Origin: Maricaulis sp048269565
GTDB lineage: Bacteria > Pseudomonadota > Alphaproteobacteria > Caulobacterales > Maricaulaceae
Assembly: GCF_048269565.1 (NCBI RefSeq)
Contig: NZ_JBLXIK010000001.1
Coordinates: 620,001 to 684,000 of the forward strand
DNA: 64,000 nucleotides
Direction: 5' to 3'
In this document: piece by piece, positions 1 through 9,050 of the stretch
Position numbering within the stretch: position 1 is the first letter of the stretch
Layout: each line of letters starts with the position of its first letter
Position numbers and translations under genes: made by a program
The notes under the pieces: generated by a model
Told to the model about the DNA's origin: nothing
Database searches by the model: none
Seen by the model: only the letters and a program-made list of their open reading frames with translations

Positions 1-26
1 AATGCCAGCACTGACAGGATCGCTCG

Positions 27-953
27 ATGATTGAGATCTGGCGCGGCAATGCCAATGCCTGGGAGTGCGACGAACTCGGGCATATGAATGTGAAATTCTA
101 TCTGGCCAAGGCCAGCGAGGCGCTTGGCGGCCTTGCGGCGCAGACCGGCCTGAAGAACATCCACCGCGCCGACGCCAACGCGACCCTGCTGCCCACATCC
201 ATTCATGTCCGTTTTCTCGCCGAAGCGCGCCCGGGTGCGCCGCTGCTGATCGAAGGCGGCTGGACGGGCATCAGCGAGACCGGATGCTCGGCCGTACTGG
301 TCATGCGCCATGGCGGAACCGGCAAGCCGGCCGCGAGTTTTCGCATCGATCTCGATCATGTCTCGCCGCGCGATGGCCGCGCCTTCTCCTGGCCGAGCCA
401 TTTCCCCGACCGGCTCCGGGCCCACAGCGTGACCGTGCCCGACTTCGCCCGGCCGCGCGGCCTCTCCGGGGCCGCGCCCGGCACGAAGACCGCCAGCCTC
501 GGGCGCGCCGACGCCCTCGGGCTGGCCCATGTCGGGCTCGGCCGCATCACCCCGGATGAAGTCGATGTCTTCGGTCGCATGCGCACCGAAGTCCTGCTCG
601 GGCGCATTTCCAACTCGGTGGTGAATTTCAAACAGGCCTTCCCCGAAGAGTGGGCCTTCCACCAGGGACAGGCCGAGGGCGAGATCGGGTCCGCCCTGCT
701 GGAATGCCGCATCCTGCCCCGGCGCTGGCCGCGAGCCGGCGACGGCTATGTCGTGCGCTCGGGCCTGACATCCTTCGGGCCGAAAGTGCGCAATATCGTG
801 CACTGGGTCCTCGATCCGGCAAGCGGCCGGCCCTGGTGGACCATGGAAGGCATCGCCGCACCGATGGATCTCGAGGCGCGCAAGATTCTCGACCTGGCGC
901 CCGGACTTCGTCCGGACCTGGACGCGGCCTGCATTGCCGGTCTTGAGCCCTGA
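27..953 (+). CDS. Thioesterase-family protein, double hotdog
   Basis: A 308-residue protein whose first 50 residues carry the 4HBT hotdog signature (CDELGHMN followed by FYL), typical of acyl-CoA thioesterases that hydrolyse the CoA thioester in the cytoplasm. The length is about twice one hotdog domain, and the second half (from about residue 165, VDVFGRM) looks like a second, degenerate hotdog repeat. There is no signal peptide. The ATG at 27 follows an AGGA-like ribosome site. The gene stands alone, 290 bases before the ABC exporter on the same strand. The family is confident; the substrate cannot be read from the sequence. Confidence 0.8.
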   Translation: MIEIWRGNANAWECDELGHMNVKFYLAKASEALGGLAAQTGLKNIHRADANATLLPTSIHVRFLAEARPGAPLLIEGGWTGISETGCSAVLVMRHGGTGKPAASFRIDLDHVSPRDGRAFSWPSHFPDRLRAHSVTVPDFARPRGLSGAAPGTKTASLGRADALGLAHVGLGRITPDEVDVFGRMRTEVLLGRISNSVVNFKQAFPEEWAFHQGQAEGEIGSALLECRILPRRWPRAGDGYVVRSGLTSFGPKVRNIVHWVLDPASGRPWWTMEGIAAPMDLEARKILDLAPGLRPDLDAACIAGLEP

Positions 954-1245
954 GGCGTCGTGTCAATTTCGACACACTCGTGGTGTAGAAGCGACAAATC
1001 CTCTCTCCGCACCTTGCCCGCCGCGGCAGGCCCGGTGTAACCACCCCGCCACGGACCAATCGGCACATTGGAGCAGACCCATGAGCACATCCATCTGACC
1101 ATAGAAGGCGGCAGAACGTGCCCCCTTCCCGTGCGACCACCCCGCGCCTGCATCCAGGCCCGGCCCGCGCGGATTCGCTGACGTTCACCCGCCACAGGTT
1201 TGATGAATTGCTTTCATGAGGACGGACCGCCCGGTCCGAGCTGCC

Positions 1246-3021
1246 ATGTCCATTGCCGATACCGAAACTCCCACCGATCGCACGTTGAGCAATCTGCAGG
1301 TGCTGGCCTATTTGCGCCGCCAATGGATGCGGCGGCCCTGGCTGCTGTCCGGCATGATTGTCTTCATGGTGCTGGCGACGGTTGCCGAGGTCTATATCCC
1401 GGTGGCCGCCGGCCATCTGATCGACGCGCTCGCCGCCGGTCCGGAAACCGGCCAGCCCTGGCCCGCCTTTGCGCTCTATCTCGGCACCGCCGTGACCTAT
1501 TATTTCGTGCGCCAGATGGCCTCGCGCTGCGAGGTGCCCTTCTCGTCGGCGAACATGGCGGATCTGACAACAGATGCCTTTGCCAGGGTGCAGCGCTTCT
1601 CGCTCGACTGGCACGCCAACACCTTTGCCGGCTCGGTCGTGCGCAAGATCACGCGCGGAATGTGGGCCTATGACACCATCACCGTGAACATCTTTCTCGG
1701 CATCGCCCCCTCGCTCGGCGTCATGCTCGGCGTCGCCGGGGTGATGGCGGTGCGCTGGCCCTTGGTCGGCGGTGTCGTGCTGGTGGTGATGGCGATCTTC
1801 ATCGCCTCATCCCTGATGCTGAGCCGCTATTATATCCGGCCGCAGAACATGCGCTCCAACGCGCTCGATTCCCAGATCGGCGGCGCCCTCGCCGATGCGG
1901 TCGGCGGCATTGCGACCGTCAAGAGCTTCGGCGCCGAGACGCGCGAGGATGCGCGCTTTCACGAACTGACCTGGCGTTGGCGCAACGAGACCAAAAAGAC
2001 CTGGCTGCGCTTCGTCAATTCCTGGCTGGTCAATATCGCCACCGACCTGTCGATGCAGGCCGGACTGGTCGGCCTGCTGGTCTGGCAATGGTCGCGCGGT
2101 GCGGCGACGGCCGGCGATGTCGTCGCGGCGCTGGCCTCCTACATGCTGGTGTCCGGCTATATGCGCCGCTTTGGCGAGCAGGTGCAGGCGATCCAGCGCT
2201 CGATGGACGAGTTGCAGGATCTCGCCGTGTTCGACCTGCAGGAACGCACGGTCAAGGATGCGCCCGATGCGCGCGACTTCCGGCCCGGTGCCGGCGCGAT
2301 CCGTTTTGACCGGGTCGGCTTCACCTATGAGGGCCAGACCCGTCCGCTTTACCGCGACTTCTCGCTCGCCATCGAGCCGGGCGAGAAGGTGGCGCTGGTC
2401 GGGGCGACCGGCTCGGGCAAGTCGACCTTCGTCAAGCTGGTGCAGCGCCTGTACGACGTCAATGAAGGCGCCGTCGAGATTGACGGCCAGGATGTGCGCG
2501 ATGTGGCCCAGGCCAGCCTGCGCCAGAATGTGGCCCTGGTGCCGCAGGACCCGGCGCTGTTCCACCGTACGATCGCCGAGAATATCGCCTTCGGCTGCCC
2601 CGGCGCCAGCGAGGCGGAGATTATCGCCGCAGCAAAGGCTGCGCATGCCCACGCCTTCATCGAACGGTTGCCGATGGGCTATCAGACCCTGGTCGGCGAG
2701 CGCGGGGTCAAGCTGTCGGGCGGCGAGCGCCAGCGCGTTGCGATCGCCCGCGCCATCCTCGCCGATGCGCCGATCCTGATTCTCGACGAGGCCACCTCCA
2801 GTCTCGACAATGAGACCGAACGCGATGTGAAGCTGGCGATGGAAGCGGTGATGCAGGATCGCACCACGATCATCATCGCCCACCGGCTCTCGACCATCCG
2901 CGATGCCGACCGCATACTGGTGTTCGACCAGGGCCGCATTGTCGAACAGGGCAGCCATGACGAACTGGCCAGCCGGGATGATGGCACCTATGCGCGCCTC
3001 GCCTCACTGGCAGCGGGATAG
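1246..3021 (+). CDS. ABC exporter, fused permease and ATPase
   Basis: Half-size ABC exporter of the MsbA/HlyB-like class, about 590 residues. The N-terminal half is a six-helix transmembrane domain (first helix near residues 30-50). The C-terminal nucleotide-binding domain has Walker A GATGSGKST near residue 390, signature LSGGERQ, Walker B ILILDEATSS and the switch histidine in IIAHRLST. It probably works as a homodimer in the inner membrane to export a lipid, drug or peptide; nothing nearby names the substrate. The start at 1246 (MSIADTE) is preferred on composition; an in-frame ATG at 1216 would add ten residues. Neither has a strong ribosome site. Confidence 0.92.
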   Translation: MSIADTETPTDRTLSNLQVLAYLRRQWMRRPWLLSGMIVFMVLATVAEVYIPVAAGHLIDALAAGPETGQPWPAFALYLGTAVTYYFVRQMASRCEVPFSSANMADLTTDAFARVQRFSLDWHANTFAGSVVRKITRGMWAYDTITVNIFLGIAPSLGVMLGVAGVMAVRWPLVGGVVLVVMAIFIASSLMLSRYYIRPQNMRSNALDSQIGGALADAVGGIATVKSFGAETREDARFHELTWRWRNETKKTWLRFVNSWLVNIATDLSMQAGLVGLLVWQWSRGAATAGDVVAALASYMLVSGYMRRFGEQVQAIQRSMDELQDLAVFDLQERTVKDAPDARDFRPGAGAIRFDRVGFTYEGQTRPLYRDFSLAIEPGEKVALVGATGSGKSTFVKLVQRLYDVNEGAVEIDGQDVRDVAQASLRQNVALVPQDPALFHRTIAENIAFGCPGASEAEIIAAAKAAHAHAFIERLPMGYQTLVGERGVKLSGGERQRVAIARAILADAPILILDEATSSLDNETERDVKLAMEAVMQDRTTIIIAHRLSTIRDADRILVFDQGRIVEQGSHDELASRDDGTYARLASLAAG

Positions 3022-3127
3022 GACCGGTCGCGGGACAAGACGGAACGCCGCGCGCTTCACACCAGCTTGACTGGCGCTGAGGGGCGCGGCGTGCTTGTCT
3101 CGTGCCGACAATTGTTTCGAGGTCATT

Positions 3128-3961
3128 ATGCGTCTACTTGCCAGCCTGCTTGCCCTGCTCCTGATCGCGCCGCCGGTCTTCGCCGAAGACCACGCGCCTG
3201 CCGCCTTCGACCAGAATTATTCGGCGATGGCCGAGGTCGATGCCGCCCTAGAAGAGGCGCTGGCGCAGGACAGGCGCCTGCTGCTCGTGTTCGGGGCCAA
3301 CTGGTGTCATGACAGCCGCGGCTTGGTCGGGCATTTCCAGGACCCGGAGCTGGCCGCAACCCTGCGCGATCATTATGTGACGCGCTTCATCGATGTCGGC
3401 TGGCGCGACCAGAACCAGGACGTGATCCGCCGCTTCGGCGTCGCAGCGCTCTATGCCACGCCAATGGTGATGATTATCGATCCCGCCGACGAGACCCTGC
3501 TCAATCGCGATGAACGCGAAGCCTGGGGCAGCGCCGCCTCGACCCCGGTTGACCGAGCCCGTGCCTATTTCGCGCGCTGGGCCGGCGATATTCCCGTCGC
3601 CGGCGGCGTGGTCGAATCCTCCCTGGTCTACCAGGCGATGATGATCGAGATCGACCTGTTCGAGGAAGAGGAAGGAGCGCGTCTGGCCCGGGCCTATCTC
3701 GATGATGGCCGCTGGCGAGCCCGGCCTGCGGACGAGCGGCCGGAGGATTTTACCGCCCGCGCTGAAGAGATTGATGAATGGCGCCGCCACCTGCCGCGCC
3801 AGGTGGCGCAACTGCGCACTTCAGCCCGCTCAATGGTGACCGACGCCCTGACCGAACTGGCCGGCGACGGACCGGTCTCGGGCGAGACCGTCGCGGTGTT
3901 CGACCATCAGAACCCCGACCTCCATCTCGACTTTCAACCGCATGAGAGCGCCCGCTGGTAG
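3128..3961 (+). CDS. Secreted thioredoxin-fold protein with a lone cysteine
   Basis: A 277-residue exported protein: signal peptide at residues 1-20 (MRLLASLLALLLIAPPVFA) and a thioredoxin-like domain at about 25-140. The active-site position reads WCHDS, so the usual second cysteine of CxxC is serine, which argues against dithiol oxidase or reductase chemistry and for a monothiol, chaperone or binding role. The C-terminal 130 residues are helical and unrecognised. The ATG at 3128 has GAGGT five bases upstream and gives a clean signal peptide; an in-frame ATG at 3095 is less likely. About 100 bases separate it from the ABC exporter, including an imperfect inverted repeat near 3040-3105. Confidence 0.7.
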   Translation: MRLLASLLALLLIAPPVFAEDHAPAAFDQNYSAMAEVDAALEEALAQDRRLLLVFGANWCHDSRGLVGHFQDPELAATLRDHYVTRFIDVGWRDQNQDVIRRFGVAALYATPMVMIIDPADETLLNRDEREAWGSAASTPVDRARAYFARWAGDIPVAGGVVESSLVYQAMMIEIDLFEEEEGARLARAYLDDGRWRARPADERPEDFTARAEEIDEWRRHLPRQVAQLRTSARSMVTDALTELAGDGPVSGETVAVFDHQNPDLHLDFQPHESARW

Positions 3962-4053
3962 TTGTGGCCAACGGCGATACGACCGGCACCCGGGTGCGGG
4001 CGCGTAGCCCTGTATGGCCACGCGCCGCGCTATCCGGAGGGCCGGGTCACCCT

Positions 4054-4479
4054 CTAGTGGCGCCGCGGATGGCCGCGATAAGAGTCGCGATGATTGCGTG
4101 AGCGTGCTGTGCCGCGTGGATAGTCGATCACGACATCAACGCGGTAGGCCGCGCCATGGCGGTTGCGGGCATAATAGCCGCCGGAGCGATCGCGATAGAC
4201 CGTCAGCGGCGGCGCGACACGATGCAGGGCAATGCGCTCATAGCGATCGGGGGCATAGCGCCAGGCATGCGCCGGACAGCTGATGACCTGGCGGTCGCGA
4301 TAGTCTTCACGCACATCGCCGCGACCGGTATTGCGGCGGGCATCGGCACGATCCTCACGCAGATCCGGGCAGGACGCGGCATTGACATGCCAAGTGCCGG
4401 CACTGGCGACGCCCGGCAGGGCGGCCATGCCGGCGAAGGCGAGGATGGCGGCGGCGGCGATCTTGATACGGGCTTTCAT
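4054..4479 (-). CDS. Small secreted arginine-rich protein, unknown function
   Basis: A 141-residue protein with a textbook Sec signal peptide (MKARIKIAAAAILAF, predicted cleavage after GVASA, about residue 28). The mature part is basic, rich in Arg, Tyr and His, has two cysteines (about 50 residues apart at most) that could form one disulphide, and ends in a His/Arg cluster. The ATG at 4479 is preceded by AGGAAAG; a longer in-frame start at 4518 would spoil the signal peptide. I recognise no family. It is convergent with the thioredoxin-like gene and divergent from the serine protease. Confidence 0.6.
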   Translation of the reverse strand: MKARIKIAAAAILAFAGMAALPGVASAGTWHVNAASCPDLREDRADARRNTGRGDVREDYRDRQVISCPAHAWRYAPDRYERIALHRVAPPLTVYRDRSGGYYARNRHGAAYRVDVVIDYPRGTARSRNHRDSYRGHPRRH

Positions 4480-4663
4480 GGCGCTTTCCTGTAGCTGCAA
4501 ACTCTTCTGAGCGCCCATTGCACCAAAGCCCGGCTGAAACGTCCTTGAATGCGCCGTTCAGCTGCCAGTCATCTCGATGAACGATAGAATGCTGGCTCAG
4601 GCTTGGTGCGGACGGGGAATTGCGCGATAAGCGGCCAGGCAATGGGGACGGGAGTTTGATTTG

Positions 4664-5941
4664 ATGCGTACAGGTCTGATCGCGGCACTGGCCGCCATTT
4701 TGTGTGTCTCTGCCGGCCAGGCCGATGAACCGGCCCTCGCCGGTGGTCCCGCCGAAACCCTGTCCAGTCGCGAGATTTCGCGCTGGCTGCACCGGATCCA
4801 GAAGCCGCAACGCCCTGGCGATGTCTCCACCTCCAGCTATCGCGGCACCGACACCTGCCGCTGGGCCAATGATGGCGAATGCGACGATCCGGGCATCGGC
4901 ACCGGCGCCTGTGACCAGGGCACGGATTATTCCGACTGCTGGCGCATTGCCGACGGCGTCGAGGATGACAGCTGCCAGTGGGCCAATGACGGCGAATGCG
5001 ATGAGCCCGGTTTCGGCACCGGCGCCTGCACCCAGGCCACCGACCTTTCCGATTGCGGCGCCATCATCAATCTTCGCTTCCGCAATGACAGCTGCGACAC
5101 CGCCTTCGACGGCGTCTGCAACGAGCCGGGCACCGGCGATGGCCGATGCGACGCGCGCACCGACCGCGCTGACTGCTATGGCCGCGAGCGCCCCCTGACG
5201 ATCAATGATCACTATTTCGGGCGTGACGACCGCGTCTTCATGGACACCACCGCCACCCCCTGGAATGTCGTCGGCCAGATTGATCTCGACAGCGGCGGCG
5301 CCTGCACGGCAACACTGATCGCCGACGATGTCCTGATCACCGCCTCGCATTGCATCAATGAGGACGGCGTCACCGATGCCAGTGCCGTCTTCCGCACCGC
5401 CTATGGACGCCGCGGCGGCCCTCTGGAAGCGCGCGTCACCGGCTATCTGATTGATCCGCGCTGGGACGAGGAACGCTTCAGCAATGGCAATGATCTCGAT
5501 GGTACCGACTGGGCCCTGCTGCGCATCGACCGTCCGCTCGGCGCCGAGCTTGGCCATGTCGGGGTTCGCGGCCTGGTCCAGAATGAAGGCCATCGCGGCG
5601 CCATGCGCGCTGATCTCTACCAGGCGGGTTATAGCTGGGATACCGGCGCGCATCTGTCGGGCAATATCGGCTGCCACATGACCGAGGTCTTCAACGACAA
5701 CACCATGGCGCATAATTGCGACACGACCCGCGGCGATAGCGGCTCCCCCTTCATGGTGCGCGAGGGCAATCAGTATTTCGTCGTCGGCACCGACTCGAAT
5801 TTCCGCTCCAATCCGGGCGGACCGATGATCTATATCGCGGTGCGTTCGGAAGCCTGGCTGCAGTATTACGACGATTTCGTCGCCGGCCGGATCGGCACGG
5901 GCGGCACCAGTGCGCAGCCGATCGGCAAGCCGGTCAAGTAA
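4664..5941 (+). CDS. Secreted trypsin-like serine protease with three Cys-rich repeats
   Basis: A 425-residue exported protease. After the signal peptide (to about residue 22) come three tandem modules of roughly 35-40 residues (about 65-175), each of the form C-x3-NDGECD(D/E)PG-x-GTG-x-C-x3-TD-x2-DC; the third is diverged. The chymotrypsin-fold domain follows: catalytic His in TASHC (about 228), Asp in DWALLRID (about 281), Ser in GDSGSP (about 358). The paired cysteines imply disulphides, hence a periplasmic or extracellular location. The ATG at 4664 has GGGAG eight bases upstream. The Cys-rich modules look like calcium- or ligand-binding repeats; that is inference. The gene ends 16 bases before a convergent esterase gene. 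Confidence 0.88.
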   Translation: MRTGLIAALAAILCVSAGQADEPALAGGPAETLSSREISRWLHRIQKPQRPGDVSTSSYRGTDTCRWANDGECDDPGIGTGACDQGTDYSDCWRIADGVEDDSCQWANDGECDEPGFGTGACTQATDLSDCGAIINLRFRNDSCDTAFDGVCNEPGTGDGRCDARTDRADCYGRERPLTINDHYFGRDDRVFMDTTATPWNVVGQIDLDSGGACTATLIADDVLITASHCINEDGVTDASAVFRTAYGRRGGPLEARVTGYLIDPRWDEERFSNGNDLDGTDWALLRIDRPLGAELGHVGVRGLVQNEGHRGAMRADLYQAGYSWDTGAHLSGNIGCHMTEVFNDNTMAHNCDTTRGDSGSPFMVREGNQYFVVGTDSNFRSNPGGPMIYIAVRSEAWLQYYDDFVAGRIGTGGTSAQPIGKPVK

Positions 5942-5957
5942 TCAGAAAACCCGGCAA

Positions 5958-7214
5958 TCACGGCTCTGGCGCATAAAGCTCTGCCAGCGCCTCGGCCAGG
6001 GCCAGCCGCCAGGCGGCAATATCGTGGCCGCCGGGATAGATGCGGTAGGTGGTCGGATAGCCCGCCGCGCCGAGCGCTTCGGCCATATTGCGGTTGGCAT
6101 CAAGCATGACATGGCCCTGGTTGGTCGAGGTGACGACATGTTCCAGCGAGCCGGCAGCGAGCAGGAAGCGCGGCGCCTGCTCCGGTGCCCCGGCCAGCTG
6201 GCGCGCCAGCCATTCCGGCGCTTCATCCGGCGGCGCCCAGTAGAATGACCCCGACAGCGACACCACGGCACCAATCGCGTCCGGCCGCGTCAGACCCGTG
6301 ATCGCTGCCGACAGCCCGCGCCGCGACGCCCCGCCAATCAGCACATCCTCGCGCGCCAGACGCCAGCCGAACTCGGCCCGCAGCCAGGGCAAGAGCTCAT
6401 CGGCGATGAAGCGGGCTTGGTCGGCATAGCGGGCCTGTCCGCTGCTTGTATCGAGCTGGTCGATCAGCACGACATGCATCGGCGGGATGCGGCCGGCCGC
6501 GACGAGATTGTGCACGATCTCCCGCGCCGGCGCCCGTTCGCCCCAGTTGAAGGCATCATACAGGATCAGCACCGGTGCATTGGCATCACCCGCCGCGGCG
6601 GGCTGGATATCCAGCGTGACCGGCCGCGCCAGCGCTTCGCTGTCGATCATCCGGACCTGATGGTCGCCCAGCCGTCCTGGCGATACCGGCAGCAAGGGCG
6701 ACAGATCGCCGACCCGGTCCAGGGTCAGCAAGGCCTCGGCCGCGCCGCCGCGCAGACGCCGCCGATTGCCCGGATCGGTGACGCGCCCGGTGCCGTTCGG
6801 CCCGGTGACCAGAAAGCTGTAGCTGGCCTGCACATCGCGCGGCACATCCAGCGTCAGACGCCAGATCCGGCTATCGGCGATGCGCTGCATCGGCAGGGCG
6901 AAGTCGCGATTGAAATCCTCGACCGGCCAGTCGACGCGCACCGCATTGATGACGCTGTTGAGCCTCACCTCGGTGACATCACCACCGGCCTTGTAGAGAA
7001 AGGTGACCCGCGAACGCGCCGCATCGCCGGCGATCGGCTCGATGCGCGGCAGGCCGCTACGGCTCAGCTGCGTCCAGGCCTGTTCAACGGCACCGGGCTG
7101 GACCGTCAGCAGCGTCTCGATCTCGGCGAGACTGACGGCAGCGCCCGTGGCCGGCGCGTCATCCGCTGCGGCGGTGGCCAGCACCAGGGCGAGCAGAACC
7201 GGCATTGCCGTCAT
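5958..7214 (-). CDS. Secreted Fes/enterochelin-esterase-type alpha/beta hydrolase
   Basis: A 418-residue exported hydrolase. Signal peptide at residues 1-22, an N-terminal early-set (immunoglobulin-like) domain at about 70-170, then an alpha/beta-hydrolase esterase domain. The nucleophile motif is GGASRRG and the catalytic histidine is probably in GGHDI close to the C-terminus. This is the architecture of enterochelin esterase Fes and the YieL/feruloyl-esterase relatives. No siderophore genes are near, so the real substrate is open. Start at 7214 chosen because it begins the signal peptide; ten further residues are possible upstream. A second, distinct esterase of the same superfamily lies at 9051-9902. 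Confidence 0.8.
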   Translation of the reverse strand: MTAMPVLLALVLATAAADDAPATGAAVSLAEIETLLTVQPGAVEQAWTQLSRSGLPRIEPIAGDAARSRVTFLYKAGGDVTEVRLNSVINAVRVDWPVEDFNRDFALPMQRIADSRIWRLTLDVPRDVQASYSFLVTGPNGTGRVTDPGNRRRLRGGAAEALLTLDRVGDLSPLLPVSPGRLGDHQVRMIDSEALARPVTLDIQPAAAGDANAPVLILYDAFNWGERAPAREIVHNLVAAGRIPPMHVVLIDQLDTSSGQARYADQARFIADELLPWLRAEFGWRLAREDVLIGGASRRGLSAAITGLTRPDAIGAVVSLSGSFYWAPPDEAPEWLARQLAGAPEQAPRFLLAAGSLEHVVTSTNQGHVMLDANRNMAEALGAAGYPTTYRIYPGGHDIAAWRLALAEALAELYAPEP

Positions 7215-7278
7215 GAATTTACCCCTTTGCCGGTTTCGGCCCACAGTCTAGCCTGCGACGCAATCAGGGGGGAAGACC

Positions 7279-7953
7279 ATGGCTGCCACACCGATCACCA
7301 TCGCCAGCGACCGCGTCTCGCGGCTGATCCTGCTCGTCGCCCTGTTGCTGGGCGCGATCTATCTGTTCGATGATTTCGGTCTAGGCACTCCCTATCCGGT
7401 CAATGTCGTCGTCAAGGCCGGCGGCGTGGTCCTGCTCGGGATTTATGCCCTGAAACAGGGCCGGCTCTGGCTCGGGCTCGGCCTGCTCGCCGGATCCGCC
7501 GGCGATGCCTTTCTGGCGCTGCAGCCGACCCAGCAGGCGCTCGGCATTCTCGCCTTCGGGATCGGTCATCTGATCTATATCGGTCTGTTCGCCGACCAGC
7601 TGCGCCGCGAGGGCAATCGCGGCCTGCCCGGCTATCTGGCGACCGGCATCATGGTGGTGTTCGGGGTGGTGATGCTGGTGGCGCTGCAGCCGCATTTCGG
7701 CGAGCTGCGCGTGGCGGCCAGTATCTATAACGGCATTATCCTGGTGATGGTGGCGCTGGCCCTGATCGGCCGGGCGCCCAAGCTGGCCGTGATCGGGGCG
7801 CTGTTATTCCTGGTCTCGGATGCGGTGCTGGCCTGGCGCATGTTTGCCGGCATGCTCGACTGGGCCGGACCCGTGGTCTGGGTGTGCTATTTCGGTGGCC
7901 AGGCCTGTATCGCCCTGGGCCTGAGCCATCCCGAAGACAGCGCCCGGAGCTGA
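7279..7953 (+). CDS. Lysoplasmalogenase-type membrane protein (YhhN/TMEM86)
   Basis: A 224-residue integral membrane protein with about eight hydrophobic segments. The pattern KAGGVVLLGIYAL followed by LLAGSAGDAFLAL, and SDAVLAW in the sixth or seventh helix, match the YhhN/TMEM86 family, whose animal members hydrolyse the vinyl-ether bond of lysoplasmalogens. The conserved aspartates of SAGDAF and VSDAVLA are present. The bacterial substrate is not established. The ATG at 7279 follows a GGGGGAAG ribosome site. It diverges from the esterase gene (start 7214) across a 64-base shared promoter region and converges on rpoH. Confidence 0.82.
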   Translation: MAATPITIASDRVSRLILLVALLLGAIYLFDDFGLGTPYPVNVVVKAGGVVLLGIYALKQGRLWLGLGLLAGSAGDAFLALQPTQQALGILAFGIGHLIYIGLFADQLRREGNRGLPGYLATGIMVVFGVVMLVALQPHFGELRVAASIYNGIILVMVALALIGRAPKLAVIGALLFLVSDAVLAWRMFAGMLDWAGPVVWVCYFGGQACIALGLSHPEDSARS

Positions 7954-7980
7954 TCCGGACGCTGCTTCGCAAGACTGTGA

Positions 7981-8874
7981 TCAGGCGTCGGCCATCAGAC
8001 CCTGTTCGGCCGCCATTTCCTTCATCGCCTTTTGCAGCTTCTCGAAGGCACGGACCTCGATCTGCCGGATGCGCTCGCGGCTGACGCCGAAATGCGCCGC
8101 CAGTTCTTCCAGCGTCTCCGGCTCTTCCGACAGACGGCGCTTCTGCAGGATGTGCTGTTCGCGCTCATTGAGCTCGCCCATCGCCGATTGCAGCAATTGC
8201 ATACGGGTGTCGAACTCGTCGCTCTCGACCAGCTCGTCTTCCTGGCTCTCGGCATTGTCGTCGGCGAGCCAGTCCTGCCACTGGCCCTCGCCCTCGGTGC
8301 CGCGCAGCGGCGCGTTGAGCGAGGCATCGGGGCCGGACATGCGGCCATTCATCGACATCACCTCATCGGTGGTGACTCCAAGCTTGGTCGCGATCGCCTG
8401 CGCCTGTTCCGGATTGAGATCATTCTCGTCGATCGCCTGCATCTGGCTTTTCATCCGGCGCAGGTTGAAGAACAGCTTCTTCTGGGCCGCGGTCGTGCCC
8501 ATCTTGACCAGCGACCAGGAGCGCAACACGTATTCCTGGATGGAGGCACGGATCCACCACATCGCATAGGTGGCGAGGCGGAAGCCCTTTTCCGGGTCGA
8601 ATTTCTTGACGGCCTGCATCAGGCCGACATTGCCTTCGGAGATCACTTCGGCAATCGGCAGGCCATAGCCGCGATAGCCCATGGCGATCTTGGCCACGAG
8701 ACGCAAATGCGAGGTGACGAGCTTTTCCGCGGCGCCGGCATCTTCATGCTCGCGCCAGCGCTTGCCGAGCATGAATTCCTCATCCTTCTCGAGCATGGGG
8801 AAGCGGCGAATCTCGGCGAGATAGCGCGACAGCCCCTGTTCGGGAGACAGCGAGATTGACAGTGCATTGGCCAT
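7981..8874 (-). CDS. rpoH: RNA polymerase heat-shock sigma factor (sigma-32)
   Basis: A 297-residue sigma-70-family factor with the sigma-32 hallmark RpoH box QKKLFFNLRR at residues 131-140. Region 2 is intact (EGNVGLMQAVKKFDPEKGFRL, with the WWIR of 2.3/2.4) and region 4 carries the helix-turn-helix LAAHFGVSRERIRQIE near residues 250-270. It directs core polymerase to heat-shock promoters. The start at 8874 (MANALSISLS) is the normal RpoH N-terminus; the 14-residue in-frame extension upstream is not credible. The 176 bases upstream hold its promoter and a 12-bp palindrome. Many alphaproteobacteria have several rpoH copies; only one lies here. Confidence 0.97.
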   Translation of the reverse strand: MANALSISLSPEQGLSRYLAEIRRFPMLEKDEEFMLGKRWREHEDAGAAEKLVTSHLRLVAKIAMGYRGYGLPIAEVISEGNVGLMQAVKKFDPEKGFRLATYAMWWIRASIQEYVLRSWSLVKMGTTAAQKKLFFNLRRMKSQMQAIDENDLNPEQAQAIATKLGVTTDEVMSMNGRMSGPDASLNAPLRGTEGEGQWQDWLADDNAESQEDELVESDEFDTRMQLLQSAMGELNEREQHILQKRRLSEEPETLEELAAHFGVSRERIRQIEVRAFEKLQKAMKEMAAEQGLMADA

Positions 8875-8906
8875 GATTTTCCCTATCCCTGCTGGGAAAA
8901 CGGCAC

Positions 8907-8918
8907 CCTTGTACAAGG
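8907..8918. promoter_or_regulatory. Perfect 12-bp palindrome upstream of rpoH
   Basis: CCTTGTACAAGG is a perfect dyad centred about 38 bases before the rpoH start codon, in the 5' leader or promoter of the gene. It could be an operator or the stem of a short leader hairpin. I cannot assign a regulator, and a single 12-mer palindrome may be chance. Confidence 0.3.
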
Positions 8919-9050
8919 CGCCCTTTCCCCGGTCCGAACCCTATCTAGGGAGCCGGACATGCGATTGCGAGTGTATCACAACCCTGTGACCGCCATTGAT
9001 GGGCATATTGACGCGCATGGCGGGTATTCACGGATGAGGCGGACTCTGGC

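Noticed and set aside
954..1245. Regulatory site or small gene in the gap after the thioesterase gene
   Set aside because: Only a short GTGTC/GACAC inverted repeat near 960-975 is visible; too weak to call.
1807..2958. A 383-codon minus-strand frame opposite the ABC exporter
   Set aside because: Complete overlap with a certain gene and shadow-like composition.
4355..5713. A 452-codon minus-strand frame opposite the serine protease
   Set aside because: The Ala/Gly/Ile-rich product is a shadow of the protease repeats; no start site or family supports it.
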